Assembly: GCA_021442845.1 (NCBI GenBank)
Contig: JABUSD010000243.1
Coordinates: 1 to 6,589 of the forward strand
Reading direction: 5' to 3'
Length of the DNA: 6,589 nt
From: Holdemanella sp.
GTDB taxonomy: Bacteria; Bacillota_I; Bacilli_A; Erysipelotrichales; Erysipelotrichaceae
Below, piece after piece: positions 1 through 5,019 of this stretch. Numbering within the stretch: position 1 is the first letter of the stretch; each line of letters starts with the position of its first letter. Below the pieces are notes generated by a model, which saw nothing but the letters and a program-made list of their open reading frames with translations, was not told where the DNA came from and ran no database searches. The translations under genes and the position numbers were made by a program.

Positions 1-95
1 TCTTCATAAGAAGAGATCAGATACATCGCATTGGTGATTTTCTGCATATCACGAATGGATGCCATATGGCTTTTTAGCTCTTTGATATTTGCCAT
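1..95 (-). CDS. atpG: F1 ATP synthase gamma subunit, N-terminal fragment (cut by window edge)
   Basis: Only the first 31 codons are present; the gene runs off the left edge. The translation begins MANIKELKSHMASIRD and continues with MQKITNAMYLISS, which matches the N-terminal helix of gamma, the central rotor shaft of F1 (family pattern MANxxELKxRIxSIxxxxxITxAMxxVS). The ATG follows the atpA stop by 2 nt and has an AGAAGGGA-type ribosome binding site inside the end of atpA, so it is translated in the same operon. The ITNAMYLISS wording resembles gamma variants I associate with clostridial relatives rather than Bacillus. Downstream atpD (beta) and atpC (epsilon) would be expected outside the window. 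The identification is firm from position and sequence; nothing can be said about the rest of the protein. Confidence 0.93.
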   Translation of the reverse strand, partial: MANIKELKSHMASIRDMQKITNAMYLISSYE

Positions 96-97
96 AT

Positions 98-2365
98 CTA
101 TTTCCCTTCTGCCATAAACTGATTCGCTAAGCCAATAATCTTGGATTTGATTTCATTTGTCAATTTACCAGTATGAACAATTTCCTGTTCAATTTCTGGT
201 GCATGTTCTTTTACATAATTGATAAGTTCATATTTCTTTGAATCAATCTGATTCAATTTTACATTCATAAAGTTTCTATTTAACGCACTGACAAGAAGAA
301 TGATCTGTTCTGTCTGTGAAAAAGGCGTTGCCTGCTTCTGACGAAGAATACGCATCAAAGATTGACCGTATTGAAGCTGGGCTTTTGTCGCATCATCCAG
401 ATCCGATGAGAACTGCATAAAGACTTCCATTTCACGATATTGCGCTAAATCCAGACGTAATGTTCCCGTAGCCTGTTTCATAGCCTTAATCTGGGCATCA
501 CCACCAACACGGGATACAGACAATCCGACATTCACCGCTGGTCTTTGTCCAGCAAAGAATAGATCGCTTTCCAAGAAGATCTGTCCATCGGTAATGGAAA
601 TGATATTGGTTGGAATATAAGCCGATACATCGCCTGCCTGAGTTTCAACAATTGGTAATGCGGTAATGCTTCCACCACCCAATTCATCGCTTAGATGGGC
701 ACTTCTTTCCAATAGTCTTGAGTGTAGATAGAATACATCTCCAGGATATGCTTCACGACCCGGTGAACGCTCCAGAAGAAGACTCAAGGAACGATAGGCA
801 ACGGCATGTTTTGATAAATCATCATAGACGATCAATACATCTTTTCCATTTTCCATGAAATATTCACCCAATGCACATCCTGCATAAGGGGCGATATATT
901 GGATTGGTGCTGCATCACTTGCCGTAGCACATACAACAAGGGAATACTTTAAGGCATCATTCTTGCGTAACGTTTCCACAATCTGGGCAACACTACTTGC
1001 CTTCTGTCCTATCGCAACATAGATACAGATGACATCTTTTCCCTTCTGATTCAAAATTGTATCAAGGGCAACGGTTGTCTTTCCCGTCTGTCTATCCCCA
1101 ATAATCAACTCACGCTGACCACGTCCAATCGGAAACATGGAGTCAATCGCAATCAAACCTGTTTCCATTGGTCTGTTGACAGGCTGTCGATCAATGATAC
1201 TTGGCGCTGGTTTTTCAATCATATTGTAACGAACGGCATTGATTTCCCCTTTTCCATCAATTGGAGTTCCAAGTGGATCAATGACACGACCGATAAATTC
1301 ATCCCCTACTGGGATTCCGGCCATTCTTCCAGTTCTCTTTACGACACTTCCCTGCAGGATATCACGGTCATCCCCAAAAAGAACACATCCGATATAGTCT
1401 TTCTGCAAATCCTGAACCATTCCTTTTGTTCCATCACAGAAATTCAAAATCTCACCATAACATACATCACCTAAACCAGAAATTGTGGCAATACCATCTC
1501 CAATGGCTAAAACCTTTCCAATCTGCTCTTCATATACCTTTGGTGTCCAGTTTGTAAGACTATCCTTTAATAATGGAATAATATTGTCATCTACCTGTGC
1601 AGTGGTATTTCTCCATACATTGACTAACTGTTCAATCATGGAATCCATTGTCCACTCATAGTGATCCAAACCGACATCCAGCATAAATCCAGATTCCATT
1701 GATAAATCCTCGATAAAACGCAGATCATAGAATTTACCATATTTCTTTTTGATGAACTTCTGGATATTGATTTCCTGCTGGTCTGTTGGACGAATGGCAC
1801 TTGTGATAACGGCTACAAGATCTTTTTTCGGCATTGCTACTTCTTCTTTTACTGTAAAGGCGTATTCCTTTGTACTTCCCTGGGATTGTTTCATCGCCTG
1901 TAACAGTTTTTCAATCTTTGTATCCATTGTCCAGTCATAATGATCATAGCCAACATCCAATGTAAATCCATTCACAACATTGACATCCATCACAAATTGG
2001 ATTTCATAATCGTGTTTGTATTTATTCTTAATAAATTGACGAATCTCATCTTCCTGCTTTTCATCTGGTTTTGTTGCACTTGTGATAACGGCTACTCTAC
2101 CTTTCGATGGTTCTTTGTCTTCCTTTGGAAGGTTACGCATCATCTTGACCTGATTTTCAATGATCGCATCATTTGACCAGTCATAATGCATATCTTCAAC
2201 ATCTAAAGTGAATCCATCTTTACCATCTGGATTGAGTACAAACTGTAAATCAAACTCTTCGTTGTATTTCTTTTTTAAGAATTCCAGTATATCTGTTTTC
2301 TGTTTATCATTGGGACGTATAGAACTTTTAAGAATAGCTACTTTTTTTGTATTATTCAAAGTCAT
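98..2365 (-). CDS. atpA: F1 ATP synthase alpha subunit with three N-terminal delta-C-terminal-domain-like repeats
   Basis: This 755-residue protein is about 250 residues longer than a normal alpha subunit (about 500-515). Residues about 258-755 are a complete alpha: a short N-terminal helix ([12 protein letters not shown], 262-273), the beta-barrel (about 282-350), Walker A GDRQTGKT (423-430), Walker B-like LIVYDD (511-516), the alpha/beta signature [10 protein letters not shown] (609-618) with Arg619 at the arginine-finger position, and the C-terminal helical domain. Alpha carries the non-catalytic nucleotide sites of the cytoplasmic F1 head. Residues 8-252 hold three tandem copies of a module like the delta/OSCP C-terminal domain (TSA near the start, a central Gly-Phe, then a VG-x-DHYxW[ST] segment), joined by charged linkers. 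The start is supported by GAAGGGGATG upstream and a 2-nt gap from atpF. No frameshift or internal stop separates the repeats from alpha. The separate atpH normally found here is absent. The alpha call is certain; the delta origin of the repeats is a strong homology inference made by eye. Confidence 0.95.
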   Translation of the reverse strand: MTLNNTKKVAILKSSIRPNDKQKTDILEFLKKKYNEEFDLQFVLNPDGKDGFTLDVEDMHYDWSNDAIIENQVKMMRNLPKEDKEPSKGRVAVITSATKPDEKQEDEIRQFIKNKYKHDYEIQFVMDVNVVNGFTLDVGYDHYDWTMDTKIEKLLQAMKQSQGSTKEYAFTVKEEVAMPKKDLVAVITSAIRPTDQQEINIQKFIKKKYGKFYDLRFIEDLSMESGFMLDVGLDHYEWTMDSMIEQLVNVWRNTTAQVDDNIIPLLKDSLTNWTPKVYEEQIGKVLAIGDGIATISGLGDVCYGEILNFCDGTKGMVQDLQKDYIGCVLFGDDRDILQGSVVKRTGRMAGIPVGDEFIGRVIDPLGTPIDGKGEINAVRYNMIEKPAPSIIDRQPVNRPMETGLIAIDSMFPIGRGQRELIIGDRQTGKTTVALDTILNQKGKDVICIYVAIGQKASSVAQIVETLRKNDALKYSLVVCATASDAAPIQYIAPYAGCALGEYFMENGKDVLIVYDDLSKHAVAYRSLSLLLERSPGREAYPGDVFYLHSRLLERSAHLSDELGGGSITALPIVETQAGDVSAYIPTNIISITDGQIFLESDLFFAGQRPAVNVGLSVSRVGGDAQIKAMKQATGTLRLDLAQYREMEVFMQFSSDLDDATKAQLQYGQSLMRILRQKQATPFSQTEQIILLVSALNRNFMNVKLNQIDSKKYELINYVKEHAPEIEQEIVHTGKLTNEIKSKIIGLANQFMAEGK
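1610..1819 (-). repeat. Delta-CTD-like module 3 within atpA, next to the alpha domain
   Basis: Residues 183-252 of the alpha fusion. It starts [11 protein letters not shown], contains GFMLDVG (226-232) and DHYEWT (234-239), and ends IEQLVNVWR. Only about ten residues separate it from the alpha N-terminal helix. It is the copy that most resembles ordinary delta C-terminal domains: TSA, a QQE segment, KKKYGK, an acidic-hydrophobic strand, a GF step and a final amphipathic helix, at nearly the same length and spacing as the E. coli domain as I recall it. Confidence 0.8.
1889..2098 (-). repeat. Delta-CTD-like module 2 within atpA
   Basis: Residues 90-159 of the alpha fusion. It starts [11 protein letters not shown], contains GFTLDVG (133-139) and DHYDWT (141-146), and ends IEKLLQAMK. 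By manual gap-free comparison about 35 of 70 residues are identical to module 3. A 23-residue linker (160-182) follows. It shares a 20-nt identical stretch with module 3 (2076-2095 against 1797-1816). Confidence 0.78.
2138..2344 (-). repeat. Delta-CTD-like module 1 within atpA
   Basis: Residues 8-76 of the alpha fusion. It begins [11 protein letters not shown] and ends near IIENQVKMM, with the central GFTLDV and the HYDWS motif (60-64). It is the most diverged copy, since the usual TSA is KSS here and the VG before the HYDW motif is VE. A charged linker (77-89, rich in Lys, Glu and Pro) follows. The module matches the order of conserved positions in the b-binding C-terminal domain of delta subunits. 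Confidence 0.75.
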
Positions 2366-2367
2366 TC

Positions 2368-2841
2368 TTACATCCCCTTCTTAGTCGCATCGATAAATGT
2401 ATCATAAGGATTCTGTTTTTCATTCATTAATTTCTTAACGGCTTCAATCGCCATATTTGTGATGTCATCCTTCGCTTCATCCAATGCTTTCTGTTTTTCC
2501 TTATTGGCATTCAATCTTGCCGCACTAAGGATAGAATCTGCTTCTTCTTTTGCTTTTGATACCGTTGCCTGTGCAGAAGCTTCTGCTTCCTGGATTGCTT
2601 TTTTCTTGATTTCATCGGCCTGCACCTGAATATCTTTAATCATGGCATCATAATTGTCCTTTGTTTCCTGTGCAGCTGCCTGGCTTTCCACTGATTTTGC
2701 TTCAAGATCACGGAAATAGGCTTCTCTTTGATCCATAAAGTCTTTGACAGGCTTATAAAGTAGTATATACAATCCTCCACCTAGAATAATAAAATTAAAC
2801 ATGTGAAGAAGTATCTGTTGAATATCTATATTTAAAGGCAT
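2368..2841 (-). CDS. atpF: F0 ATP synthase subunit b (peripheral stalk)
   Basis: A 157-residue protein with the classic b layout. One N-terminal membrane helix (about 8-29, [16 protein letters not shown]) is followed by the conserved [11 protein letters not shown] turn and a long Ala, Lys, Glu and Gln-rich helix (about 35-145) that should form the stalk dimer reaching from the membrane to F1. Length is normal for b (about 155-170). The start is set by AGGAGG six nt upstream of ATG, 13 nt after the atpE stop. In most bacteria the b C-terminus binds the C-terminal domain of delta. Here delta is missing at the locus and delta-like domains sit on the next gene product, AtpA, so b presumably contacts those instead (inference). 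The C-terminal tail ([14 protein letters not shown]) runs into the atpA ribosome binding site at the DNA level. Confidence 0.94.
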   Translation of the reverse strand: MPLNIDIQQILLHMFNFIILGGGLYILLYKPVKDFMDQREAYFRDLEAKSVESQAAAQETKDNYDAMIKDIQVQADEIKKKAIQEAEASAQATVSKAKEEADSILSAARLNANKEKQKALDEAKDDITNMAIEAVKKLMNEKQNPYDTFIDATKKGM

Positions 2842-2854
2842 ACAAAACCTCCTA

Positions 2855-3181
2855 CTATAGTACGAATACGATTAGGATTGCTACGATTAATGCATAGATG
2901 ATAGCTGTTTCAATAAATACTAACCCTAACATCATGACAGTCTGGATTTTTCCAGCTGACTCTGGCTGTTTTGCGATTCCATCCACGGATTTGAAGATAG
3001 ATAATCCCATCGCAAGCGCACCAGCAACAGCTCCTGCTGCAATTGTAATGGCAGCATATTTTGCCTTTGCAGCAAGATCTGTCATTGCAGCTGTTTCAGC
3101 AGCAAATACAGGTGTTGTAGTGGCTAATACAGATAAAATTGCTAAAAATGATACATATGCTTTTGTTAATAATCTTTTCAT
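2855..3181 (-). CDS. atpE: F0 ATP synthase subunit c with signal-peptide-like N-terminal extension
   Basis: This 108-residue protein is longer than usual c subunits (about 70-90). The core is the c hairpin: helix 1 (about 42-63), the polar loop KQPE (71-74), and helix 2 (about 82-107) with the ion-carrying carboxylate Glu91 in GLVFIETAIIY. The rotor ring moves ions across the membrane. The first 27-28 residues look like a cleavable signal peptide: MKR, a hydrophobic stretch, then TPVFA-AET as a plausible signal peptidase I site. A later start at Met33 would give a normal c protein but has no ribosome binding site, while the chosen ATG has AGGAGGG four nt upstream. At the position of the Na+-ligand Gln in Ilyobacter c there is Met58. 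Glu91 is followed by Thr-Ala rather than Ser-Thr. Proton coupling therefore seems likelier, but this is not settled. Confidence 0.93.
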   Translation of the reverse strand: MKRLLTKAYVSFLAILSVLATTTPVFAAETAAMTDLAAKAKYAAITIAAGAVAGALAMGLSIFKSVDGIAKQPESAGKIQTVMMLGLVFIETAIIYALIVAILIVFVL

Positions 3182-3190
3182 AATTCCCTC

Positions 3191-4012
3191 CTAGGCATTT
3201 GCCTTTTCTTCATGTTCTTCTTTTTCTGAAACTTCACCATAGAATATGGATGTTAACATTGTCAATACGAATGCCTGTATCAGGGCATGCAGCAATGTAA
3301 ACATAATACCGACAAATACCGGTAATACAAAGCTAAGTGCGAAGTAATAATAAACCAGTTCGGTAACTAAAAGACCACTTAATAGAGCACCGAACAAACG
3401 GAAACTCATTGAAATCGGTAATGAGAACTCTTTTAAAGTCTTTCCCACTCCTTTGATTCCATTGGCTGCAATACCACCCGATAAAATCGCCAGATACGAT
3501 AATACACCTAATGATATAGCTCCATTGATATCCGCTAAAGGTGCTGGCATTGCCATTGAATGCCCTTTGGTTGTAATTAGCTGAATACCAAACAATTCAG
3601 CACAGGTACCTACAAAGATATATACACCTGCTGCGAATAGATAAGCTCCTAAAAATTTGTTTTGATGAGGACTGTTTGACTTGGCAAGATCACTAAAGTA
3701 ACCAACTGCCAATTCTAGACAAGTCTGAAACTTTCCAGGAACTGTTTTAAATTTAGGAATCACAAAAATACGGATTAATAAAGCAGCAACAAGAAGTACT
3801 GCCGTAACGATAAAGCCAGAAGCTAAAGCCGGATTGACTTCAAGAATTCCAAATAGGCTAATCTTGTTGTGTTCATGCAATACGGCATCTTTCATAGCTT
3901 CTTTTATCGTTTCATGTTTCTGATGACCATTGATAAAAATAATACCCGCTAAACACAATGCCATAAGCCCTAGAATAATAGCAAGCGACTTCTTCTTTAA
4001 CTTATTGTCCAT
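3191..4012 (-). CDS. atpB: F0 ATP synthase subunit a
   Basis: The best start gives 273 residues, beginning MDNKLKKK at 4012. The reading frame extends seven codons upstream to a GTG at 4033, but those codons contain the ribosome binding site AGGAGGAGG itself, which sits six nt from this ATG. Subunit a is the stator channel that passes ions to the c ring. Visible features are an N-terminal membrane helix (about 8-28), further hydrophobic helices, the CAELFG segment (137-142), the essential-arginine motif SFRLFG with Arg205, and Gln246 in the last helix (LIQAFVLTMLTSIFYGE), equivalent to E. coli Gln252. The usual Asn after RLFG (RLFGN) is Ala here. The acidic C-terminus (EKEEHEEK) is cytoplasmic or disordered. 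It is the first gene of the atp operon; no atpI precedes it. The stop overlaps the atpE ribosome binding site. Confidence 0.94.
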   Translation of the reverse strand: MDNKLKKKSLAIILGLMALCLAGIIFINGHQKHETIKEAMKDAVLHEHNKISLFGILEVNPALASGFIVTAVLLVAALLIRIFVIPKFKTVPGKFQTCLELAVGYFSDLAKSNSPHQNKFLGAYLFAAGVYIFVGTCAELFGIQLITTKGHSMAMPAPLADINGAISLGVLSYLAILSGGIAANGIKGVGKTLKEFSLPISMSFRLFGALLSGLLVTELVYYYFALSFVLPVFVGIMFTLLHALIQAFVLTMLTSIFYGEVSEKEEHEEKANA

Positions 4013-4018
4013 AATCCA

Positions 4019-4027
4019 CCTCCTCCT
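4019..4027 (-). promoter_or_regulatory. Ribosome binding site that fixes the atpB start
   Basis: AGGAGGAGG lies six nt before the ATG at 4012. It sits inside the longer GTG-initiated frame, so the extra seven residues (MIRRRWI) are an artefact of reading through the ribosome binding site. The GTG has no such site upstream. Confidence 0.85.
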
Positions 4028-4040
4028 AATCACATTGATC

Positions 4041-4060
4041 GGCTCCTGTAAACAAGAGCC
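4041..4060 (-). other. Small hairpin in the atp operon leader
   Basis: GGCTC and GAGCC form a 5-bp stem, extended by two more pairs across a C-A mismatch, closed by a four-base loop. It lies in the roughly 68-nt untranslated leader between the predicted start of transcription (about 4080) and the atpB ribosome binding site. On the minus strand no T run follows, so it is not a terminator. It may affect mRNA stability or simply be chance; seen in the sequence, function inferred. Confidence 0.4.
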
Positions 4061-4086
4061 TTTCTCTCTCGATTCTAAATTTACTC

Positions 4087-4114
4087 ATTATAAATTTACT
4101 CTTTTTTATGTCCA
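4087..4114 (-). promoter_or_regulatory. Predicted sigma-A promoter of the atp operon
   Basis: The minus strand reads TGGACA (4109-4114, five of six to the -35 consensus), a 16-nt spacer, then a perfect TATAAT (4087-4092). Transcription would begin near 4080, giving a leader of about 68 nt before atpB. It lies just downstream of the candidate terminator of the preceding gene, as expected for an independently transcribed operon. An 11-bp direct repeat (taaatttactc on the plus strand, 4076-4086 and 4091-4101) overlaps the -10 and the start region. Confidence 0.72.
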
Positions 4115-4127
4115 ATATCAAGGTAAG

Positions 4128-4175
4128 AAAACCATGGTTTAATCACAATCCAGTTCGTGATGTGGCCATGGTTTT
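4128..4175 (-). terminator. Candidate intrinsic terminator after the 238-residue gene
   Basis: Two 10-bp inverted arms (AAAACCATGG and CCATGGTTTT) enclose a second short stem (ATCAC/GTGAT) separated by a 4x4 internal loop, with a 10-nt loop. On the minus strand the right arm ends TTTTCTT. The structure spans the last codons and the stop codon (4139-4141) of the gene and lies just before the atp promoter. The stem is not GC-rich and the T run is short and interrupted, so termination efficiency is uncertain. A 12-bp perfect palindrome (AAACCATGGTTT, 4129-4140) is part of it. Confidence 0.5.
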
Positions 4176-4855
4176 ACTTCGATTTTATCGTATATAATAT
4201 TCTGATTCTTAGCAATCTGACACATCGAATCATTGTCTTTATCCTGCATCGATTGAACAGCATACTCAATTAGATATGTATATTTTTCATTTAAGCGATC
4301 CAATATGTAATTCATATCCTCCGCATAGATGATATTGCGAATGCGCTCAGATGTAAAGACTTCCAGCATCAAGGCACATTCATCAATACTGCTATTACGA
4401 ATCTTTTGTAATACTTCCATCTGTCCATCCTTTGATAAAGCTGCAAATAGGATATTTCCATGTTTATTGATATAGATATCACAGCGAAGCCTTAAAAAAG
4501 GATGATCATAAGAATGCGCGGATTCCAGCATTTCATCATAGATGGCAAGGCCAATCACATGATACCTTTTATCCTTTCTATCCTTAATCTGAATATCAAG
4601 GATCCCTTTTTTAAATGATTTCAGATCAACAATCTTTACTAACTGTTCTCTTTTTAAAGGAATCTTCTTTAACTTATCAAGATTCAACTTCTTTAATTTA
4701 AGCAGATTGCCATTTTTAAATTCTCTTACATATAAAGCTAGAAGGGAAAATGTCAATAAAACAAGGATTCCTTTTAGATAAGATGGAATGGGATAATATA
4801 AAATAATGACCGATAAAATAACGGCTGAAACCATTGTAACTAATAACGCAAACAT
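4139..4855 (-). CDS. Unrecognised membrane protein with two N-terminal helices and a cytoplasmic domain
   Basis: With the start at 4855 the product is 238 residues. I do not recognise the family. Two hydrophobic segments (about 2-21 and 28-43) are separated by a short YPIPSYLKG turn, so both ends of the hairpin probably face the cytoplasm. A very basic stretch follows (about 47-83, many Lys and Leu), then an apparently folded alpha/beta region (about 85-200) with the strands LDIQI, YHVIGLAIYDEML, CDIYINKHGNILFAAL, and then helices. The acidic tail contains HHELDCD. The frame opens with a TTG four codons upstream, but that TTG overlaps GGAGG, which serves the chosen ATG at a 5-nt spacing. It lies between a small peptide unit and the atp operon, where some bacteria have atpI or other accessory genes. 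It does not look like AtpI, which is a shorter all-membrane protein. It is probably a real gene, conserved or lineage-specific; no function is assigned. Confidence 0.8.
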   Translation of the reverse strand: MFALLVTMVSAVILSVIILYYPIPSYLKGILVLLTFSLLALYVREFKNGNLLKLKKLNLDKLKKIPLKREQLVKIVDLKSFKKGILDIQIKDRKDKRYHVIGLAIYDEMLESAHSYDHPFLRLRCDIYINKHGNILFAALSKDGQMEVLQKIRNSSIDECALMLEVFTSERIRNIIYAEDMNYILDRLNEKYTYLIEYAVQSMQDKDNDSMCQIAKNQNIIYDKIEVKPWPHHELDCD

Positions 4856-4860
4856 AGATA

Positions 4861-4865
4861 CCTCC
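4861..4865 (-). promoter_or_regulatory. Ribosome binding site that fixes the start of the 238-residue protein
   Basis: GGAGG lies five nt before the ATG at 4855 and overlaps the alternative TTG codon (4865-4867), which excludes that TTG as the start. It is directly adjacent to the T run of the upstream hairpin, so that hairpin could control this gene. Confidence 0.8.
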
Positions 4866-4902
4866 AAAAAATATATGCTCTAAAGCCATACCTTTAGAGC
4901 AT
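4866..4902 (-). terminator. Intrinsic terminator or attenuator hairpin
   Basis: A perfect 11-bp stem (ATGCTCTAAAG with CTTTAGAGCAT, 4892-4902 and 4875-4885) has a six-base loop. On the minus strand it is followed by ATATTTTTT. The first base of the stem is the last base of the stop codon of the 21-residue peptide gene, and the T run ends at the next gene's GGAGG. It could end the small transcript, or act as an attenuator in which a ribosome at the peptide's stop codon blocks the 5' arm. Confidence 0.75.
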
Positions 4903-4967
4903 TATTGTTTAAAAATTTTATACAAAGCCCCGGCAAATAATAAGGCAACTACAATATATTTGAACAT
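4902..4967 (-). CDS. 21-residue hydrophobic small protein (putative single-pass membrane peptide)
   Basis: The minus strand encodes MFKYIVVALLFAGALYKIFK followed by Gln and a TAA stop. A core of about 13 uninterrupted hydrophobic residues (4-16) is flanked by Lys3 and by Lys17 and Lys20, the usual pattern of a tiny membrane peptide. A GAGGG ribosome binding site lies five nt upstream of the ATG, a promoter with a perfect TATAAT lies just before it, and a strong hairpin follows the stop. Together these make a complete unit of about 120 nt, which argues for a real gene despite its size. It could be a membrane-acting small protein, a type I toxin-like peptide, or a leader peptide that controls the next gene by attenuation. 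No homologue is recognised. The sequence features are seen directly; the function is open. Confidence 0.6.
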   Translation of the reverse strand: MFKYIVVALLFAGALYKIFKQ

Positions 4968-4990
4968 AAAAACCCTCACTCTTCTCAAGC

Positions 4991-5019
4991 ATTATAACAT
5001 TCCCTGGTTTATTACACAA
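4991..5019 (-). promoter_or_regulatory. Predicted promoter of the small peptide unit
   Basis: The minus strand reads TTGTGT (5014-5019), a 17-nt spacer, then a perfect TATAAT (4991-4996). The -10 overlaps the stop codon of the VanY-like gene. Transcription would start near 4984, about 17 nt before the peptide's ATG, and with the hairpin at 4866-4902 would give an RNA of about 120 nt. The -35 is weak beyond TTG. Confidence 0.55.

Noticed and set aside
1749..2176. Two open frames on the plus strand inside atpA
   Set aside because: They lie entirely opposite a well-supported coding sequence, have Cys/Phe/Ile-rich shadow composition and no recognisable domain.
3083..3085. Internal Met33 as the start of atpE, which would give a normal-length c subunit
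   Set aside because: No ribosome binding site precedes it, whereas the upstream ATG has AGGAGGG at good spacing and the extension looks like a real signal peptide.
2898..3194. 98-codon plus-strand frame opposite atpE
   Set aside because: It mirrors the alanine-rich c subunit gene and has no family resemblance; the minus-strand atpE is certain.
4013..4033. Longer GTG start for atpB adding seven residues
   Set aside because: The added codons are the ribosome binding site AGGAGGAGG of the downstream ATG, and the GTG lacks its own site.
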